From: Massilibacteroides vaginae | GTDB taxonomy: Bacteria; Bacteroidota; Bacteroidia; Bacteroidales; Tannerellaceae | Assembly (NCBI RefSeq): GCF_900178525.1 | Contig: NZ_FXDJ01000006.1 | Location: forward strand, 372,001-436,000 | Length of the DNA stretch: 64,000 bases | Direction: 5' to 3' | Part shown: one piece after another, positions 22,482 through 30,706 of the stretch | Position numbering within the stretch: the first letter of the stretch is position 1 | How the letters are laid out: the number at the start of each line of letters is the position of its first letter | Made by a program: the position numbers and the translations under genes | Notes under the pieces: model-generated | Databases searched by the model: none | Told to the model about the DNA's origin: nothing | Seen by the model: the letters and a program-made list of their open reading frames with translations, nothing else

Positions 22482-23216
22482 ATGAAAAACAAAATGAAAA
22501 CAATGGCTTTATCACTGCTTTTAGCAGGAATGTGCACGATGACAGTGTATGCACAAAAAGACAATTCACTTTCCAATCAGGAAAAACAAGAAGGATGGAC
22601 ACTCCTCTTTAATGGTAAAACAACAGAGGGATGGCGTAAATGTAATTCCACAGAAATGGCTTCAAACTGGATCATAGATGACAATGCTATGAAAGTGTTA
22701 AGAGGAGAAAAAGCAGGAAGAGGATCAGGTGGCGATATTCTTTTCGGAGCTAAGAAATTTCAGAACTTCGAATTATCCATTGACTGGAAAATAGAAAAAG
22801 AAGGTAATTCCGGTATTTTTTACAATATTGTTGAATATCCTGACAAGCCTATCTATTATGCTGCACCCGAGATTCAGGTTTTAGACAACTGGAATGCCGG
22901 AGACAATAAACTTACAAACCATCTTGCCGGATCGCTATACGATATATTACCGGCATTACCACAAAACGCCAAACCCGCCGGAGAGTGGAATACGATTGTT
23001 GTTCGAGTAAAAGATGGTAAAGTATCCCATACACAAAACGGAGTTAAGGTGGTAGAATACGAACTATGGACACCGGAGTGGTATGAACTTGTTTCAAAAA
23101 GCAAATTCAAAGATTGGGAAGGATTTAAAAACGGACCTGCCAAAGAAGGCTATATCGGTTTGCAAGACCATGGCTACGATTGCTGGTTTAAAAATATCAA
23201 AATAAGGGAATTATAA
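22482..23216 (+). CDS. Secreted DUF1080 (3-keto-disaccharide hydrolase family) protein
   Basis: 244 aa. Signal peptide about 1-24 (VYA-Q), then a concanavalin-like beta-sandwich of the DUF1080/PF06439 family: GWTLLFNGKTTEGW, NWIIDDNAMKV, FELSIDWKIEKEGNSGIFYNI, APEIQVLDN and GYIGLQDHG. Members hydrolyse 3-keto-glycosides or bind related sugars, often in the periplasm. An alternative start at Met5 (22494) is possible. No 3-keto-glycoside dehydrogenase gene lies nearby, so the physiological substrate is unknown. REP-like repeats begin 22 bp after the stop. Confidence 0.88.
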   Translation: MKNKMKTMALSLLLAGMCTMTVYAQKDNSLSNQEKQEGWTLLFNGKTTEGWRKCNSTEMASNWIIDDNAMKVLRGEKAGRGSGGDILFGAKKFQNFELSIDWKIEKEGNSGIFYNIVEYPDKPIYYAAPEIQVLDNWNAGDNKLTNHLAGSLYDILPALPQNAKPAGEWNTIVVRVKDGKVSHTQNGVKVVEYELWTPEWYELVSKSKFKDWEGFKNGPAKEGYIGLQDHGYDCWFKNIKIREL

Positions 23217-23238
23217 CACATATTAATAGTCAACCCAA

Positions 23239-23411
23239 TGTCATGTTGAGCCCGTCGAAACATCTCATACCAACACAATGTCATGCTGAGCCTGTCGAAG
23301 CATCTCATACCAACCCAATGTCATGCTGAGCCCGTCGAAGCATCTCATACCATCAGACTATTCTTTAACGAAGCTATATGCAGAGATCTCTCCACTTCGG
23401 TCGAGATGACA
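23239..23411. repeat. REP-like cluster c (two left halves plus one full copy)
   Basis: The left half of the REP-like unit is repeated with a 40-bp period at 23239, 23279 and 23319; the third runs on into a full 93-bp copy (23319-23411). The arrangement suggests slippage or stepwise insertion at the left end. It sits directly 5' of the insertion sequence. Confidence 0.85.
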
Positions 23412-23456
23412 AGGAGGGGAAGTCGAGATGACAGGAAGGGTAGTCGGATAGAAATA

Positions 23457-25231
23457 TGAGGGTGTCCAAAAAGTTTTGGACATCCTTTTTTTATTGCTCT
23501 TTTTTTATTATATTTAAGTCATAAAACAAAGACAATCATTGCTTTATGGCCAAAATATCATGGAAACCCTACAATCAGGGGCAAGGTGTTCTTTTTCCGG
23601 TAAGTATAGACAGTAAGATACCTGAAGATCACCCCGTTCGTTTAGTCAATCATATTGTTGACGAGCTTGACTTATCCGACATTGATTTTGGATATAAAGG
23701 AGGAGGCAATAGTAGTTACCACCCCCGGATGTTGCTAAAGATTCTTTTTTACGCCTATCTGAACAATGTCTATTCCTGTCGAAAAATAGCCGCTCAATTA
23801 GAACAAAACATTTATTACATCTGGCTCTCTGGCGATCAACAGCCTAATTTCAGGACAATAAACAACTTCCGTTCGCTTCGTCTAAAGCAGAGTATCCATA
23901 AGCTATTTGTTCAGATCGTCTTCATTCTGGTAGATATGGGCTACATCAGTTTGAAAGAACTCTATGTAGATGGCACTAAGTTGGAGAGCCGTGCTAACCG
24001 ATACACTTTTGTATGGCGCAAAAGCGTTGAAAGAAATAAGGCTAAGCTGGAATCTAAAATACATGGTATTCTCTCTCAGATAGAAGACGGTATTACTCAA
24101 GACAATGCTCCCGATGATGAGCCTCCTACCCCCATCAACAGTCGGGAATTGAAAGAAAGGATACAGCAGATAAACCGGGAGAACCGTAGTAAAGAAGAAC
24201 TTAAACAAATCAAAACGCTGGAAGATAAACATTTGCCAAAACTTCAGGAGTACGAAGAAAAGTTGGATACTCTGGGGGAGCGTAATAGCTTTGGCAAAAC
24301 CGATACGGATTCAACTTTTATGCGCATGAAAGAGGACCATATGAGAAACGGACAGTTAAAGCCCGCGTATAATCTTCAAATAGGTACAGAAAACCAATTT
24401 ATAACACACTATGATCTCTTTCCTAATCCAACAGACACATTGACTCTTATCCCTTTTATGAATGGATTTGAAAGCAACTACAAGATACGTCCTGAACAGC
24501 TTTGTGCCGACTCGGGTTATGGAAGTGAAGAGAATTATACTTACCTGGAAAAGAAAGAAATCGAGGCTTATGTAAAATACAATTATTTTCACAAAGAAGA
24601 GAAACGTTCCTTTAAAAACAATGCATTTCTACAGGACAACCTCTATTACAATAAGGAGAAAGACTATTTCATCTGTCCGATGGGGCAACAAATGAAAAAG
24701 ATTTATACGACAAATCGTAAAACTCAAAGTGGCTTTGTTTCAGAGATAAGTGTTTACAAAGCCAGCCGTTGTCAAGGTTGTCCGCTCAGGAGTTTATGCC
24801 ATAAGTCAGAAAACGACAGACAAATACAGGTTAATCATAAGCTAAGGGAGTATAAACGGAAAGCCCGTGAAAGGCTTACCTCGGAAGAAGGTCTACGAAT
24901 GCGAAAGCGACGCCCCATAGAACCCGAAGCTGTTTTCGGTCAAATCAAATACAATAAAGCTTACAATCGGTTCCGCCATCAATCAAAAGAGAAAGTGGCA
25001 ATGGATTTTGCTGTCTTTGCTATAGCCTTTAACCTGCTCAAACTATATCGAAAGCAGAAAAAGGCAGTTTTTGCTCAAAAAAGAACGGTAAAAAACAAGA
25101 ATGTAGAACTTTTTAGAGTCTATCAACACCACGAAGAGAGAAAAACTCAGATTATAAATCTGACAAAGCTAAATCAACAAAAGAACGCAGCATAAAAAGA
25201 TAAAAGAGAGTGCCCTTGTGGGACACCCTCA
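23457..25231 (+). mobile_element. IS1182-family insertion sequence, apparently intact
   Basis: Terminal inverted repeats TGAGGGTGTCC (23457-23467) and its complement GGACACCCTCA (25221-25231) bound a single transposase gene. Just inside the left end, GTCCAAAA/TTTTGGAC (23464-23481) followed by a T-run looks like a terminator that blocks read-in transcription. No direct target-site duplication is obvious in the immediate flanks. It sits in a convergent intergenic region full of REP-like repeats, suggesting the repeats or the gene-free gap served as landing zone. Confidence 0.85.
23546..25195 (+). CDS. IS1182-family transposase
   Basis: 549 aa. The N-terminal DUF772-like DNA-binding region (LVNHIVDELDL, YHPRMLLKILFYAYLNN) is followed by a DDE nuclease fold: first Asp in ELYVDGTKLES, second Asp in LCADSGYGSEENY and Glu in PIEPEAVFGQIKYNKAYNRFR. 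A Cys-rich insert (CPMGQQ, RCQGCPLRSLCH) before the last motif is typical of the family. The frame is complete and the catalytic triad intact, so the element may still be active. A central charged region (about 180-250) is predicted coiled coil. Confidence 0.93.
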   Translation: MAKISWKPYNQGQGVLFPVSIDSKIPEDHPVRLVNHIVDELDLSDIDFGYKGGGNSSYHPRMLLKILFYAYLNNVYSCRKIAAQLEQNIYYIWLSGDQQPNFRTINNFRSLRLKQSIHKLFVQIVFILVDMGYISLKELYVDGTKLESRANRYTFVWRKSVERNKAKLESKIHGILSQIEDGITQDNAPDDEPPTPINSRELKERIQQINRENRSKEELKQIKTLEDKHLPKLQEYEEKLDTLGERNSFGKTDTDSTFMRMKEDHMRNGQLKPAYNLQIGTENQFITHYDLFPNPTDTLTLIPFMNGFESNYKIRPEQLCADSGYGSEENYTYLEKKEIEAYVKYNYFHKEEKRSFKNNAFLQDNLYYNKEKDYFICPMGQQMKKIYTTNRKTQSGFVSEISVYKASRCQGCPLRSLCHKSENDRQIQVNHKLREYKRKARERLTSEEGLRMRKRRPIEPEAVFGQIKYNKAYNRFRHQSKEKVAMDFAVFAIAFNLLKLYRKQKKAVFAQKRTVKNKNVELFRVYQHHEERKTQIINLTKLNQQKNAA

Positions 25232-25267
25232 TCAACAATACCATCTTAAAATCAAACCATTCCCCAC

Positions 25268-25636
25268 TGTCATGCTGAGCCTGTCGAAGCATCTCATACC
25301 ATCAGACTATTCTTTAACGAAGCTATATGCAGAGATCTCTCCACTTCGGTCGAGATGACAAAGAGGAATGGTCGGGTTGAAAGGGAGGAACGGTTCCTTC
25401 CCCGCTGTCATGCTGAGCCTGTCGAAGCATCTCATACCAACTGACTATTCTTTAACGAAGCTATACGCAGAGATCTCTCCACTTCGGTCGAGATGACAAA
25501 GAGGAACGGTCGGGTTGAAAGGGAGGAACGGTTCCTTCCCCGCTGTCATGCTGAGCCTGTCGAAGCATCTCATACCATCAGACTATTCTTTAACGAAGCT
25601 ATACGCAGAGATCTCTCCACTTGGGTCGAGATGACA
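25268..25636. repeat. Three tandem REP-like units with exact 138-bp period (copies d, e, f)
   Basis: Full 93-bp units start at 25268, 25406 and 25544, exactly 138 bp apart. The 45-bp spacers are also repeated and contain the palindromic GGAACGGTTCC. The spacing shows duplication of unit plus spacer together, rather than independent insertions. Open frames across these units are artefacts. Confidence 0.9.
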
Positions 25637-25688
25637 AAGAGGAATGGTCGGGTTGAAAGGAAAGGATGTCGAGTTGACAAATAGAAGC

Positions 25689-25959
25689 GGTTCCTACCCA
25701 GAAAAGAGCGCGATGCCGCGATAAGCGGCGAGCCGTGAAAAAACCGGCCTCACTGGATGAGCGTTAAGAAAAACACGGAGCGAAAGCGTTAAAAACAAAT
25801 CGTTGTTTGAGCGCAGCGAGTTTCGATTTGTTTAGCGAAAGCGCAGTGTTTTTTAGCGAAGGAAGTGCAGCCTTGATCTTTTTTGCTTCGTTTTTTGGAT
25901 CAAGCCAAAAAATGAAGTGGGGTCACAGGGGTGAAACCCCTTAAAACCCTGTCCCATCC
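25689..25959. repeat. Long structured repeat (LR2), second copy of 3949-4220
   Basis: 271 bp, same orientation as LR1. It differs by a few substitutions, including one in the loop of the GCCGC/GCGGC hairpin, and by one T less in the run before the inner CGATTTGTTT arm. All stems listed for LR1 are preserved. It is flanked by REP-like unit f on the left and g on the right, repeating the REP-LR-REP bracket of the first locus. Confidence 0.82.
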
Positions 25960-25961
25960 CC

Positions 25962-26054
25962 TGTCATGCTGAGCCCGTCGAAGCATCTCATACCATCAGA
26001 CTATTCTTTAACGAAGCTATACGCAGAGATCTCTCCACTTCGGTCGAGATGACA
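25962..26054. repeat. REP-like element, copy g
   Basis: Complete 93-bp unit starting only 2 bp after LR2. It closes the repeat cluster just downstream of the lrgB stop codon. Confidence 0.85.
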
Positions 26055-26099
26055 AGGAGGGAAATTGAGATAACAGCGAAAGAAATCAATATAACAGAA

Positions 26100-26792
26100 T
26101 CACTGTATAATCTGAAGAAGCAAAGGAATTATAACAGCCGTACATATTCCCATAAGCCCTATTGCCAATCCACTGATTGCTCCCTCCACAGCTCCCATTT
26201 CAATAGCCCTTGCAGTACCAATGGCGTGCGAAGCGGCCCCCATGGCTAAACCTTTCGCAATTTTGCTCTCTATTCCGATGAGTCGTAAGATATAAGGTCC
26301 GACAATCCCACCTAAAATACCACATATAACTACACTTACCACCGTTAATGAAGGGATGCCACCCGTATGTTCCGATATATTTATAGCAATAGGTATAGTA
26401 ACAGATTTTGGAGCTAAACTAATCAACAATGTTTCGTCTGCCCCAATTAACTTCGCGATAGTAACCACGCTTAAAATGCTCACAACACTTCCAACAAATA
26501 TAGCTGTTGAGATAGACAAGATATTCCCCTTTACATGCAACAGATGTTCATAAAGAAGATAGCCCAAAGCGACAACAGAAGGACCGAGAAGAAAACTCAG
26601 AAACTTACCTCCTCGCATAAAATCGTCATATTCGAGCTCAAAAAAAGAGAGAAAACCAATAATAAGCGCAACGGAAACAACCAACGGATGTAAAAATGGA
26701 ATACGCGTTTTTTTAAACACCCATACACCCAAAAGGTAGCTTCCCAAGATAAGCACTACCATAAACTCCGGTAAAAGAAAAAGCGATTTCAT
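26100..26792 (-). CDS. lrgB: LrgB/CidB-family membrane protein
   Basis: 230 aa from ATG 26792, which overlaps the lrgA stop as ATGA; an in-frame ATG at 26801 (three codons longer) is the alternative. The protein has roughly seven to eight hydrophobic helices, with the LrgB signatures FLLGPSVVALGYLLYE, LAPKSVTIPIAI and GAASHAIGTARAIE. LrgAB/CidAB act as holin-like or small-metabolite (for example pyruvate) transport pairs; the role in Bacteroidota is not established. It is cotranscribed with lrgA. The stop is followed within 50 bp by REP-like repeats. Confidence 0.9.
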   Translation of the reverse strand: MKSLFLLPEFMVVLILGSYLLGVWVFKKTRIPFLHPLVVSVALIIGFLSFFELEYDDFMRGGKFLSFLLGPSVVALGYLLYEHLLHVKGNILSISTAIFVGSVVSILSVVTIAKLIGADETLLISLAPKSVTIPIAINISEHTGGIPSLTVVSVVICGILGGIVGPYILRLIGIESKIAKGLAMGAASHAIGTARAIEMGAVEGAISGLAIGLMGICTAVIIPLLLQIIQ

Positions 26793-27139
26793 TTTCTCCA
26801 CCCTCCTTCCATCTTTTCCTGAATAACAGCTACGACCACCAAAACAAGTATTGTACTAAAAACACAGGCAACAAGTAGTGGAATCCAGTTTTCACGAAGA
26901 AAAGCAAAATTAGTCATCAGACCAACCGCCGCAGGAATAAAAAAGATCATCATATTTCCTGTAATGATTTGAGCAGTGGCTTTCACCTTCGACGAATTAA
27001 TAATTTTAAGATGAAGCGACAGAAACAGAAGTACCATACCAATGATACTACCCGGTAAAAACCCATCTACTAAATAACTTATGCATTCACCTAAAAAATA
27101 AAACAGAAAAATAAAAAATACTCCTTCAACAATTTTCAT
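26789..27139 (-). CDS. lrgA: LrgA/CidA-family holin-like protein
   Basis: 116 aa with four hydrophobic helices and the CidA/LrgA hallmarks LPGSIIGMVLLFLSL and a FFIPAAVGLM block. It is the first gene of a two-gene minus-strand operon, with its stop overlapping lrgB (ATGA). In Staphylococcus and Bacillus the pair affects autolysis or pyruvate transport, under LytSR control. A LytS/LytR-type pair lies about 2 kb away here (28713-30492), an interesting but unproven link. The C-terminus is basic (QEKMEGGWRK). Confidence 0.9.
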   Translation of the reverse strand: MKIVEGVFFIFLFYFLGECISYLVDGFLPGSIIGMVLLFLSLHLKIINSSKVKATAQIITGNMMIFFIPAAVGLMTNFAFLRENWIPLLVACVFSTILVLVVVAVIQEKMEGGWRK

Positions 27140-27174
27140 ACCTAAATAACCTAAACATAATTCTAATCTGTTTG

Positions 27175-27182
27175 CAAAGGTA
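27175..27182 (-). promoter_or_regulatory. Candidate -7 box for lrgAB
   Basis: The minus strand reads TACCTTTG (TAnnTTTG), about 35 nt before the lrgA start. The -33 region lacks a clear TTTG. Confidence 0.5.
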
Positions 27183-27360
27183 CTATTTTACGGTCTATTG
27201 CATTAGGGTGATGTTTGGATTTTATTGTTTTTCCAATCTCCACATCTCCTTCAAAACAAATGTCCATTTTTCCATTATTTTCGGGTCAAAAAAACGAACT
27301 ATTCCGGTCGAAATTTACCCCTTTCCATAAACACTGATAATCAACGTCTTACAAACACCA

Positions 27361-27421
27361 AAAACATAAAGGTTATTTTTGGGAAAATAAAGGATATCTT
27401 TTCAAAAATAACCTTTATCTT
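27361..27421. repeat. AT-rich palindromic repeat module, copy 2 (16-bp perfect arms)
   Basis: ATAAAGGTTATTTTTG (27366-27381) and its exact complement CAAAAATAACCTTTAT (27403-27418) enclose a 21-nt spacer containing AAAGGATATCTTTT, itself nearly palindromic. A run of T follows on the plus strand. It ends about 20 bp before the GH20-type gene start, an odd place for a terminator-like hairpin, and could attenuate or shield that gene. Confidence 0.7.
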
Positions 27422-27441
27422 TTTTTTTATATTACTATGTG

Positions 27442-28557
27442 ATGAAGCACACATTATTTTCTTTTATCGCCATCCTACTTTTTTCGACCACTCTTTGGGC
27501 ACAAGCAGACGAAAAAAAACTAAACTCAACCCTGCCGGTACGTGGATTGGCCATTGCTGCTCCTTCGGTACAAGGAGTTGACCAGTTTCTAAAGTTTATT
27601 GAAGAAGAAATGGCTCCTGCTCACTTCAACTTATTGATCTTACGCGTCGACTGGAATTACGCTTATGAAAGTCATCCGGAGTTAAGAGATCCAAACCCAT
27701 TGACAAAAACTGAAGTGAAAAGAATTGTTGATCTGTGTAAAAAACACGACATTCGAATCGCACCTCAAATCAATCTGTTAGGGCATCAATCGTGGGCAGA
27801 AACCACCTATAGCCTACTCCGCCTATACCCCGAATTTGATGAGACACCTCATGTAAAAACCGAGAACTATTCGGGATGGCCTAATCCGGATGGTTTATAC
27901 TGCAAGAGCTATTGTCCGCTTCATCCCGAAGTACACAAAATAGTTTTCGCCTTAGTCGATGAGCTAATGGAGGTATTTGACGCGGATTTGTTTCACGCCG
28001 GGATGGATGAAGTTTTTTATATCGGAGACGACAAATGCCCTCGTTGCAGCGGACGCGATAAAGCCGAACTTTATGCCGGTGAAGTAACAAAAATACAGAA
28101 TCATTTGTCTACAAAGAACGCCAGATTAATGATTTGGGGTGACCGACTGATTGACGGTAAAACAACAGGCATTGGAGAATGGGAAGCAAGTATGAATAAT
28201 ACGTTCAGGGCTATAGACTTAATTCCGAAAGAAGTTTTTATTTGCGACTGGCACTATGAGCGCGCTGATCAGACAGCTGTTTATTTCGCGATGAAAGGTT
28301 TTGATGTGGCTACCTGCCCTTGGCGAAAACCGGAAATTGCCATAGAGCAACTAAACGATATGCTACGATTCAGAACAAACAGTACGGCAGCGATGGCTGA
28401 TCGTTTTCAAGGCATCATCGCGACCGTTTGGTCCGGAGCCGATAGTTTCTTAAAGAATTACTACAACCAGGAGGAAACGCAGGCAACAGAATCGGATGCC
28501 GCAACGATAAAACGGCTTATGAACGAATATAAGAAAATGCATGCATCCGGACTGTAA
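27442..28557 (+). CDS. GH20-type glycosidase (family 20 catalytic domain), secreted
   Basis: 371 aa from ATG 27442; an upstream in-frame GTG at 27439 is less likely. Signal peptide MKHTLFSFIAILLF... ending LWA-Q. The barrel contains the GH20-like Asp-Glu pair in FHAGMDEVFYIG (about residues 190-200), with GHQSWAE and ICDWHYE as further barrel segments. GH20 enzymes remove terminal beta-GlcNAc/GalNAc. The protein lacks the usual N-terminal GH20b domain and is short, so activity on standard hexosaminides is uncertain. It is followed after 28 bp by a truncated DUF5009 acetyltransferase gene, a pairing consistent with amino-sugar scavenging. Confidence 0.75.
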   Translation: MKHTLFSFIAILLFSTTLWAQADEKKLNSTLPVRGLAIAAPSVQGVDQFLKFIEEEMAPAHFNLLILRVDWNYAYESHPELRDPNPLTKTEVKRIVDLCKKHDIRIAPQINLLGHQSWAETTYSLLRLYPEFDETPHVKTENYSGWPNPDGLYCKSYCPLHPEVHKIVFALVDELMEVFDADLFHAGMDEVFYIGDDKCPRCSGRDKAELYAGEVTKIQNHLSTKNARLMIWGDRLIDGKTTGIGEWEASMNNTFRAIDLIPKEVFICDWHYERADQTAVYFAMKGFDVATCPWRKPEIAIEQLNDMLRFRTNSTAAMADRFQGIIATVWSGADSFLKNYYNQEETQATESDAATIKRLMNEYKKMHASGL

Positions 28558-28585
28558 CACAACAGTAAACGAACAAATTCCAAAC

Positions 28586-28744
28586 ATGGGAATAAGTACT
28601 AATGATTTTACGCAGCGCAATGTGGCGATCGATCTATTTCGGGCATTGACAATGCTTCTTATGATTTTCGTAAATGACCTTTGGTCGATTACAGGCTTTC
28701 CTGACTGGTTTTTTACTGTTTGCACTTCACCATCCAGGTTCTGA
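28586..28744 (+). pseudogene. 5' stump of a DUF5009 (NagX/HGSNAT-like) membrane acetyltransferase gene
   Basis: From ATG 28586 the frame reads MGISTNDF, then RNVAIDLFRALTMLLMIFVND and WSITGFPDW. This is the conserved N-terminus and first membrane helix of Bacteroidota DUF5009 proteins (about 370-480 aa). After about residue 42 (near 28709) the similarity stops, and the frame continues antisense into the end of the convergent response-regulator gene before a stop. Nothing of the remaining helices is present. The junction looks like a deletion or rearrangement breakpoint. A functional product is unlikely. Confidence 0.75.
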
Positions 28745-29471
28745 ATTCGGAGGCTTTGTTTTTACTAACATAGAGACGTTCGGGTGCTTCAATATCCAGC
28801 GTAATCAACAAGCGACTGTCAAACCAGATCGTTATGTTTTTTACACTCTCCCGCGAGATAATAAATTGTTTGTTTGCACGAAAAAAGTCTGCGGGATTCA
28901 ATGTGCGGATAATTTGCTCCAACGATTTTGAATAGAGATACTTATCCCCGTTTTTTAAATAGAGGGTGGTCTGCTTTCCGGTTGTATAAATAAAAGAAAC
29001 GTCGTGCAGATCGATCGGCAACAGCTTATCTCTAAACGGAAGGAGTATTTTGTCTTCGTAAACTACCTGCGGAGCCAATTTAGTTAGCTGAGACAGGTAT
29101 TGAAGCACGTCGACACTGGTTAGTTTGCTGAATTTATTCAGCGCTTGTTTAAAGTTGCTTATTTTTATTGGTTTCAACAGGTAATCGATGCTGTTCACTT
29201 TAAACGCATCTATGGCATATTCGTCGTAAGCGGTAGTAAAAATGATGGGCGTTTCTATTTCTATATGGTCGAAAATAGAAAACGCCGACCCATCAGACAG
29301 GTGTATATCCATAAGTATTAAATCCGGAGCAGGATTTAGCTGCAACCAAGCAACAGTTTGAGTAACGCTCTCTGTATTTCCAAGCACTTCTATCAACGGG
29401 TCAATCTCAAACAACATATCCACTATATTTTCATAAGCGGTTGTTTCATCTTCAACTATCAACACTTTCAT
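28713..29471 (-). CDS. LytTR-family response regulator (LytR/AlgR type)
   Basis: 252 aa. The receiver domain (about 1-120) has the acidic pocket VEDE, phospho-acceptor Asp in LILMDIHLSDG, the Thr-Ala switch in FTTAYDEYAIDAF, and Lys in LLKPI. The LytTR DNA-binding domain occupies about 150-250 (YLYSKSLEQIIRTLNPADFFRANKQFIIS). The gene starts 7 bp after the sensor kinase stop on the same strand, so they form a pair. The C-terminal end abuts the truncated DUF5009 gene; the receptor-like ending MVKCKQ looks normal, so this gene seems intact. Confidence 0.93.
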   Translation of the reverse strand: MKVLIVEDETTAYENIVDMLFEIDPLIEVLGNTESVTQTVAWLQLNPAPDLILMDIHLSDGSAFSIFDHIEIETPIIFTTAYDEYAIDAFKVNSIDYLLKPIKISNFKQALNKFSKLTSVDVLQYLSQLTKLAPQVVYEDKILLPFRDKLLPIDLHDVSFIYTTGKQTTLYLKNGDKYLYSKSLEQIIRTLNPADFFRANKQFIISRESVKNITIWFDSRLLITLDIEAPERLYVSKNKASEFRTWMVKCKQ

Positions 29472-29478
29472 ATTATCC

Positions 29479-30492
29479 TTAGTTTAGAGGTAAATAAACG
29501 CTAAATGTTTCCTCGTTATCCTCAATCCGGATCTGTTTATTCAACATTAACTGAAATCTGTTGCTTAAATTCTTAAGTCCCGTACCATTCGTATCGGGCA
29601 AGGTTAATTTAGGATATATCGGATTAGAGACAATAAGTTCGTCATGACTATTCATGTAGATTTTAATCATCATGTTATGATCACTATCAATCCGGTTGTG
29701 CATAATTATATTATCGATAAGCGGCAAAAGCGACAAAACCGGTATTTTCAGATTCATTTTACGTTGATCTATCACAATATCAAACAGCAGTTTATTCGCG
29801 AAACGCACCTCCAGCATATAACGAAAAGCGTGTATGAAGTTTAATTCCTCTTCCAATGAGACCAACCCTCTTTTATCGCTTCGCAGAATATAACGAAACA
29901 CATCAGAAAGTTTATCTACATACGCCAGTGTGTTTTCATCATTCTTTTTGCGTATCAAAGCGGCGATACCATTCAATGAATTGAAAAAAAAGTGTGGATT
30001 TATCTGGTTAGCCAAGGCATCACAACGGCTTTGCAGATTGTCAATTTTCAGCTGTTCTATTACTTGTTCATTTTTTCTTTGCCGGATATAAAGCATGGAT
30101 AAATGACCACTCAATATACTGATTGCAGCCATAACAAGAAACTGACAAGTAATTGTGCTGAAAAAATCGAATTTCGGTCCGTACCATTTACTGATGCAAA
30201 GATAGATCAGGTAGGCAGGTACCACTATAAGGAAGGTGCGAATAAATCGGGTTTTCAATTCGACCGTTTTCATCTTTGTCAGGTTCTGGTAGAGCAAAAG
30301 CCAAAGAAGCACGGAGTAAAATATATACCTGATACCTAAAAACATCCACATGGAAAAGTATTGCGACTCATGTAATACAGTAAGTTCCCAAGGAATGCAT
30401 ATAATATTCGGATAGGTAATGATAACGGCCCCGACTAAGGCTATCAACAGGAGTTTCAGGCGTGAATAGTTTTCTATTATTTTCATAATCAA
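29479..30492 (-). CDS. LytS/YehU-type sensor histidine kinase
   Basis: 337 aa. Four hydrophobic segments in the first ~140 residues form a membrane sensor without a large extracytoplasmic domain. The His_kinase domain follows with NPHFFFNSLNGIAALI carrying the phospho-accepting His. The C-terminal ATPase is compact, with GTGLKNLSNRFQLM as the G-box. It partners with the LytTR regulator downstream. It is divergent from the 131-aa secreted protein gene at 30707, a plausible target. The signal sensed is unknown. Confidence 0.9.
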   Translation of the reverse strand: MIMKIIENYSRLKLLLIALVGAVIITYPNIICIPWELTVLHESQYFSMWMFLGIRYIFYSVLLWLLLYQNLTKMKTVELKTRFIRTFLIVVPAYLIYLCISKWYGPKFDFFSTITCQFLVMAAISILSGHLSMLYIRQRKNEQVIEQLKIDNLQSRCDALANQINPHFFFNSLNGIAALIRKKNDENTLAYVDKLSDVFRYILRSDKRGLVSLEEELNFIHAFRYMLEVRFANKLLFDIVIDQRKMNLKIPVLSLLPLIDNIIMHNRIDSDHNMMIKIYMNSHDELIVSNPIYPKLTLPDTNGTGLKNLSNRFQLMLNKQIRIEDNEETFSVYLPLN

Positions 30493-30706
30493 TCTGATGT
30501 ATTACAAATATATTAAATACTTGTATACTTTATTAACGCTTATACCTAATAAAGAAAAAGACGTTCTTTAAAACGAAAAAAAACATCGGGTTAAAATCAT
30601 TTCGTGATAGATCGATTCTTTTTCGTTTTGTTCAACAAACCACATTAACCTGATTTTATGACACTTACCTTTACTCCATGTTTAATCTATCGTAAAACTC
30701 AGTGTT

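Noticed and set aside
23239-25636. Possible CRISPR array because of regular 40-bp and 138-bp periods
   Set aside because: The spacers are also repeated, the units are 93-bp imperfect palindromes, and no cas genes are nearby.
25493-26249. Open frames of 63 and 66 codons across the second repeat cluster
   Set aside because: Same repeat-derived peptides; no ribosome site, no conservation expected, and the second runs antisense into lrgB.
27225-27581. 118-codon plus-strand open frame before the GH20-type gene
   Set aside because: It overlaps the GH20 signal-peptide coding region out of frame and includes the palindromic AT-rich repeat.
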